From Parendozoicomonas haliclonae (GTDB taxonomy: Bacteria; Pseudomonadota; Gammaproteobacteria; Pseudomonadales; Endozoicomonadaceae), in NCBI RefSeq assembly GCF_900174585.1, contig NZ_FWPT01000005.1, positions 248,001-312,000 on the forward strand: a stretch of DNA of 64,000 nt, in the 5' to 3' direction. Both the position numbers and the translations under genes were made by a program. This document shows positions 62,459 to 64,000 of this stretch, piece by piece (the first letter of the stretch is position 1; each line of letters opens with the position of its first letter). The notes below the pieces were generated by a model. That model did no database searches. It was not told where the DNA came from and saw only the letters and a program-made list of their open reading frames with translations.

Positions 62459-63103
62459 TTCGCTGGTTTGTTCATATTCGGGAATAAAACGCTGTCCCTG
62501 GTAAATATGTTGATGGGACAGTGTCACGGTAATTTCGCTGAACTGTCCCTCATCCTGTATACCCATAGGATAAAGACGACCATTAGGTTGTAGCAGCTCA
62601 CCGAGGGTCATTATCACAATAGGTGATTTTAGCGGCGGTACAATTGAACTTGAGTAGCGGTAGCACTGTACTGCCGGTGTGATATTTCTATCGTTGGTAA
62701 AGACCCGACACCCCTGATCCCGTAATGAGAATGAATGAAAATAAGACATATCCAGCTCCATGGTATTGAGCGCCGTCTGTGATGCTTTAGTGGCGGGTAC
62801 AGAATAGAAATCACACACCATACGGTCTTTACAGGGAATATCGGAAGAGTATTGAAAGCTCACTCTGCTTTGCTTTTCACTGACCACAGAGCGCTCGTGG
62901 ATTGGAACATAGAGCTGGGTTTTATGATCAACATTCATAAAAGTCATTAATTCATGGCTAACCTTCTGACTTGCAGTCAGTGAGCAACGCCGGCTATCGC
63001 GGGTCTCATGAAGACTATCGGACAGACTACTCCTTTTACGGCGAATCGGTGGGTTGGGGCTGTTTTCAGCGCTTCTTGGTGGTGTTGATCCTGCTGCTTT
63101 CAT
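62441..63103 (-). CDS. Orphan protein, likely remote paralogue of the divergent neighbour
   Basis: 220 residues from the ATG at 63103; a longer TTG start is not supported. The N-terminus (1-45) is Ser/Arg/Pro-rich and disordered (STPPRSAENSPNPPIRRKRS). The folded part has the motif series: QLYVPIHERSVVSEK, then RMVCDFYSV, then a Cys-Arg strand (CRVFTND), then ELLQPNGRLYPMG. The same order of motifs occurs in the next gene on the other strand. No signal peptide or membrane helix. Unknown function. Confidence 0.6.
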   Translation of the reverse strand: MKAAGSTPPRSAENSPNPPIRRKRSSLSDSLHETRDSRRCSLTASQKVSHELMTFMNVDHKTQLYVPIHERSVVSEKQSRVSFQYSSDIPCKDRMVCDFYSVPATKASQTALNTMELDMSYFHSFSLRDQGCRVFTNDRNITPAVQCYRYSSSIVPPLKSPIVIMTLGELLQPNGRLYPMGIQDEGQFSEITVTLSHQHIYQGQRFIPEYEQTSESTAES

Positions 63104-63287
63104 ATTAATACTGCCTGGTCTGAACTGTTTATGTTCCGCTCGTCTATAGACTCTTAAAACAGGAAAATGATGCCTCTGGTTAACGATACGGGCAGAATCA
63201 CTGACAGATAACCTCCCCACCAAAAACTTACGTATTCCCCCGGTTTCCAATACCGCATAGCGAAAATATCAGTATTGGAGTATTCGG

Positions 63288-63998
63288 ATGGCCAGCCCTC
63301 TCAGACCCAGCCCACAGTCTTCTGATCGATTGTCCGATCTGTTTGCGGGACTGCAGATAAGAGAATTCTGCGTACAAACTCTCGAACGAAAAATCTCTAA
63401 TCATGTCGCCGCTGAGCTGCAGATTTCCGGTCATCAGCTTGTCTATGCCAAGGTGCCAGAATCACAGATTCCGATTGACCAGCGGACAATCAGTCTGTCC
63501 CCTGCACAGGTTATGGGGCGCACTAAACTGGCTGATTTTTATCGCCCTGGATTTGTTGATCTTCATGATGATTATGAGGTGATCGGCACGCAAAGATATG
63601 AAGAGTCCACAGTCAGCCTGGTTAACGAACCCTTTCTGTTTGCCTATCTGCGCGCGCCCGAAAATAAGAAAAGATCGAAGGAGCGGGTTGTCGGTTTATA
63701 CACTGATGAGCTGATAGATGCCGGGGTACGCCTCTATCCCATTCCCAACAGTTATGACACTGCCACACAAGGCAAATGGGAAAGACCAATGTTTGTAGTG
63801 ACCGCACCAACGCCTGAGGTCACCATTCCATTCAATAATGCCAATGGCACCCCATACAGTACTCCCCAGCTGCTCGAAAGAGAAAGACGGGAAATACAAC
63901 CAAGAGCCAGGATTAGAACCACATTGAGTGGACGCGACCACATCCCTCGTCGGCGTGATCCGAAAGATGGCGTAGCTTATTCCAAAGATCAGGGTTGA
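63288..63998 (+). CDS. Orphan protein, likely remote paralogue of the divergent neighbour
   Basis: 236 residues from the ATG at 63288, with GGAG seven bases upstream. The N-terminus is Ser/Pro-rich (SPLRPSPQSSDRLSDLF). Motifs in order: HQLVYAKVPESQIPI, KLADFYRPGF, FLFAYLRAP, ELIDAGVRLYPIP. The ADFY and RLYP pieces match CDFY and RLYP in the divergent gene at similar spacing. The C-terminus is basic and Arg-rich (RERREIQPRARIRTT). The stop lies two bases before the window end. Unknown function. Confidence 0.65.
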   Translation: MASPLRPSPQSSDRLSDLFAGLQIREFCVQTLERKISNHVAAELQISGHQLVYAKVPESQIPIDQRTISLSPAQVMGRTKLADFYRPGFVDLHDDYEVIGTQRYEESTVSLVNEPFLFAYLRAPENKKRSKERVVGLYTDELIDAGVRLYPIPNSYDTATQGKWERPMFVVTAPTPEVTIPFNNANGTPYSTPQLLERERREIQPRARIRTTLSGRDHIPRRRDPKDGVAYSKDQG

Positions 63999-64000
63999 TC

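Noticed and set aside
1-64000. CRISPR arrays, prophage, insertion sequences, rRNA or tRNA genes
   Set aside because: None was seen on reading the window; no regular spaced repeats, transposase or integrase frames.

Overview
The window is 64 kb of chromosome from a gammaproteobacterium. Gene content (AcnB-type aconitase, RadD, MiaE, RhlE, AST arginine pathway, a Vibrio-like catechol siderophore uptake system, NptA-type phosphate transporter) and coding density fit a marine Oceanospirillales-type bacterium. Several orphan effector-like proteins, one with an F-box-like motif and beta-propeller-like repeats, and a GTTCCCACGCTCTGCG-type palindromic repeat suggest a host-associated lineage such as Endozoicomonas. 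That placement is inference; no rRNA or tRNA gene is visible.

Layout. 1-3.5 kb: end of a Tad (Flp pilus) locus, tadC (partial) to tadG. 3.6-7.6 kb: MoxR ATPase, DUF58 protein and TgpA transglutaminase operon. 7.6-15 kb: mixed housekeeping genes (radD, arfB, GIY-YIG nuclease, DUF4442, DUF2780) with two orphan proteins rich in Pro/Ser/Thr. 15.1-20 kb: four-gene BMP-type nucleoside ABC importer. 20.1-23.4 kb: Na/Pi cotransporter with a small coiled-coil protein, a DUF1097 membrane protein and a LysR regulator. 23.5-25.2 kb: a small-protein transcription unit and two orphan genes. 25.3-28.2 kb: alpha/beta hydrolase, then a DsbA-like isomerase and SDR pair facing an HxlR regulator. 28.2-31.7 kb: compact operon of three GNAT acetyltransferases, a HIT protein, a short pyrophosphatase and an ADP-ribosylglycohydrolase. 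32.1 kb: cold-shock protein. 32.5-38.5 kb: siderophore ABC importer divergent from a TonB receptor with a Fur-like site. 39-45.5 kb: ast operon (astC, an M20 hydrolase, astA, astD, astB), with no astE in the cluster. 45.5-54.5 kb: HAD, VOC and RDD proteins, rhlE, agmatinase, nitronate monooxygenase, an orphan ProX-like binding protein and a PstS-OmpA fusion. 54.6-64 kb: F-box-like/propeller protein, acnB, a secreted orphan, a tandem Usp protein, miaE, and a divergent pair of proteins that look like remote paralogues.

How the genes work together. The ast operon turns arginine into glutamate via succinylated intermediates, and agmatinase lies 4 kb away, so arginine/polyamine breakdown is a local theme. 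The siderophore importer and receptor form one iron-responsive unit. The most novel material is the F-box-like/propeller protein, the divergent paralogue pair at the right end, the M20 hydrolase standing where AstE would be expected, and several secreted or disordered orphan proteins.
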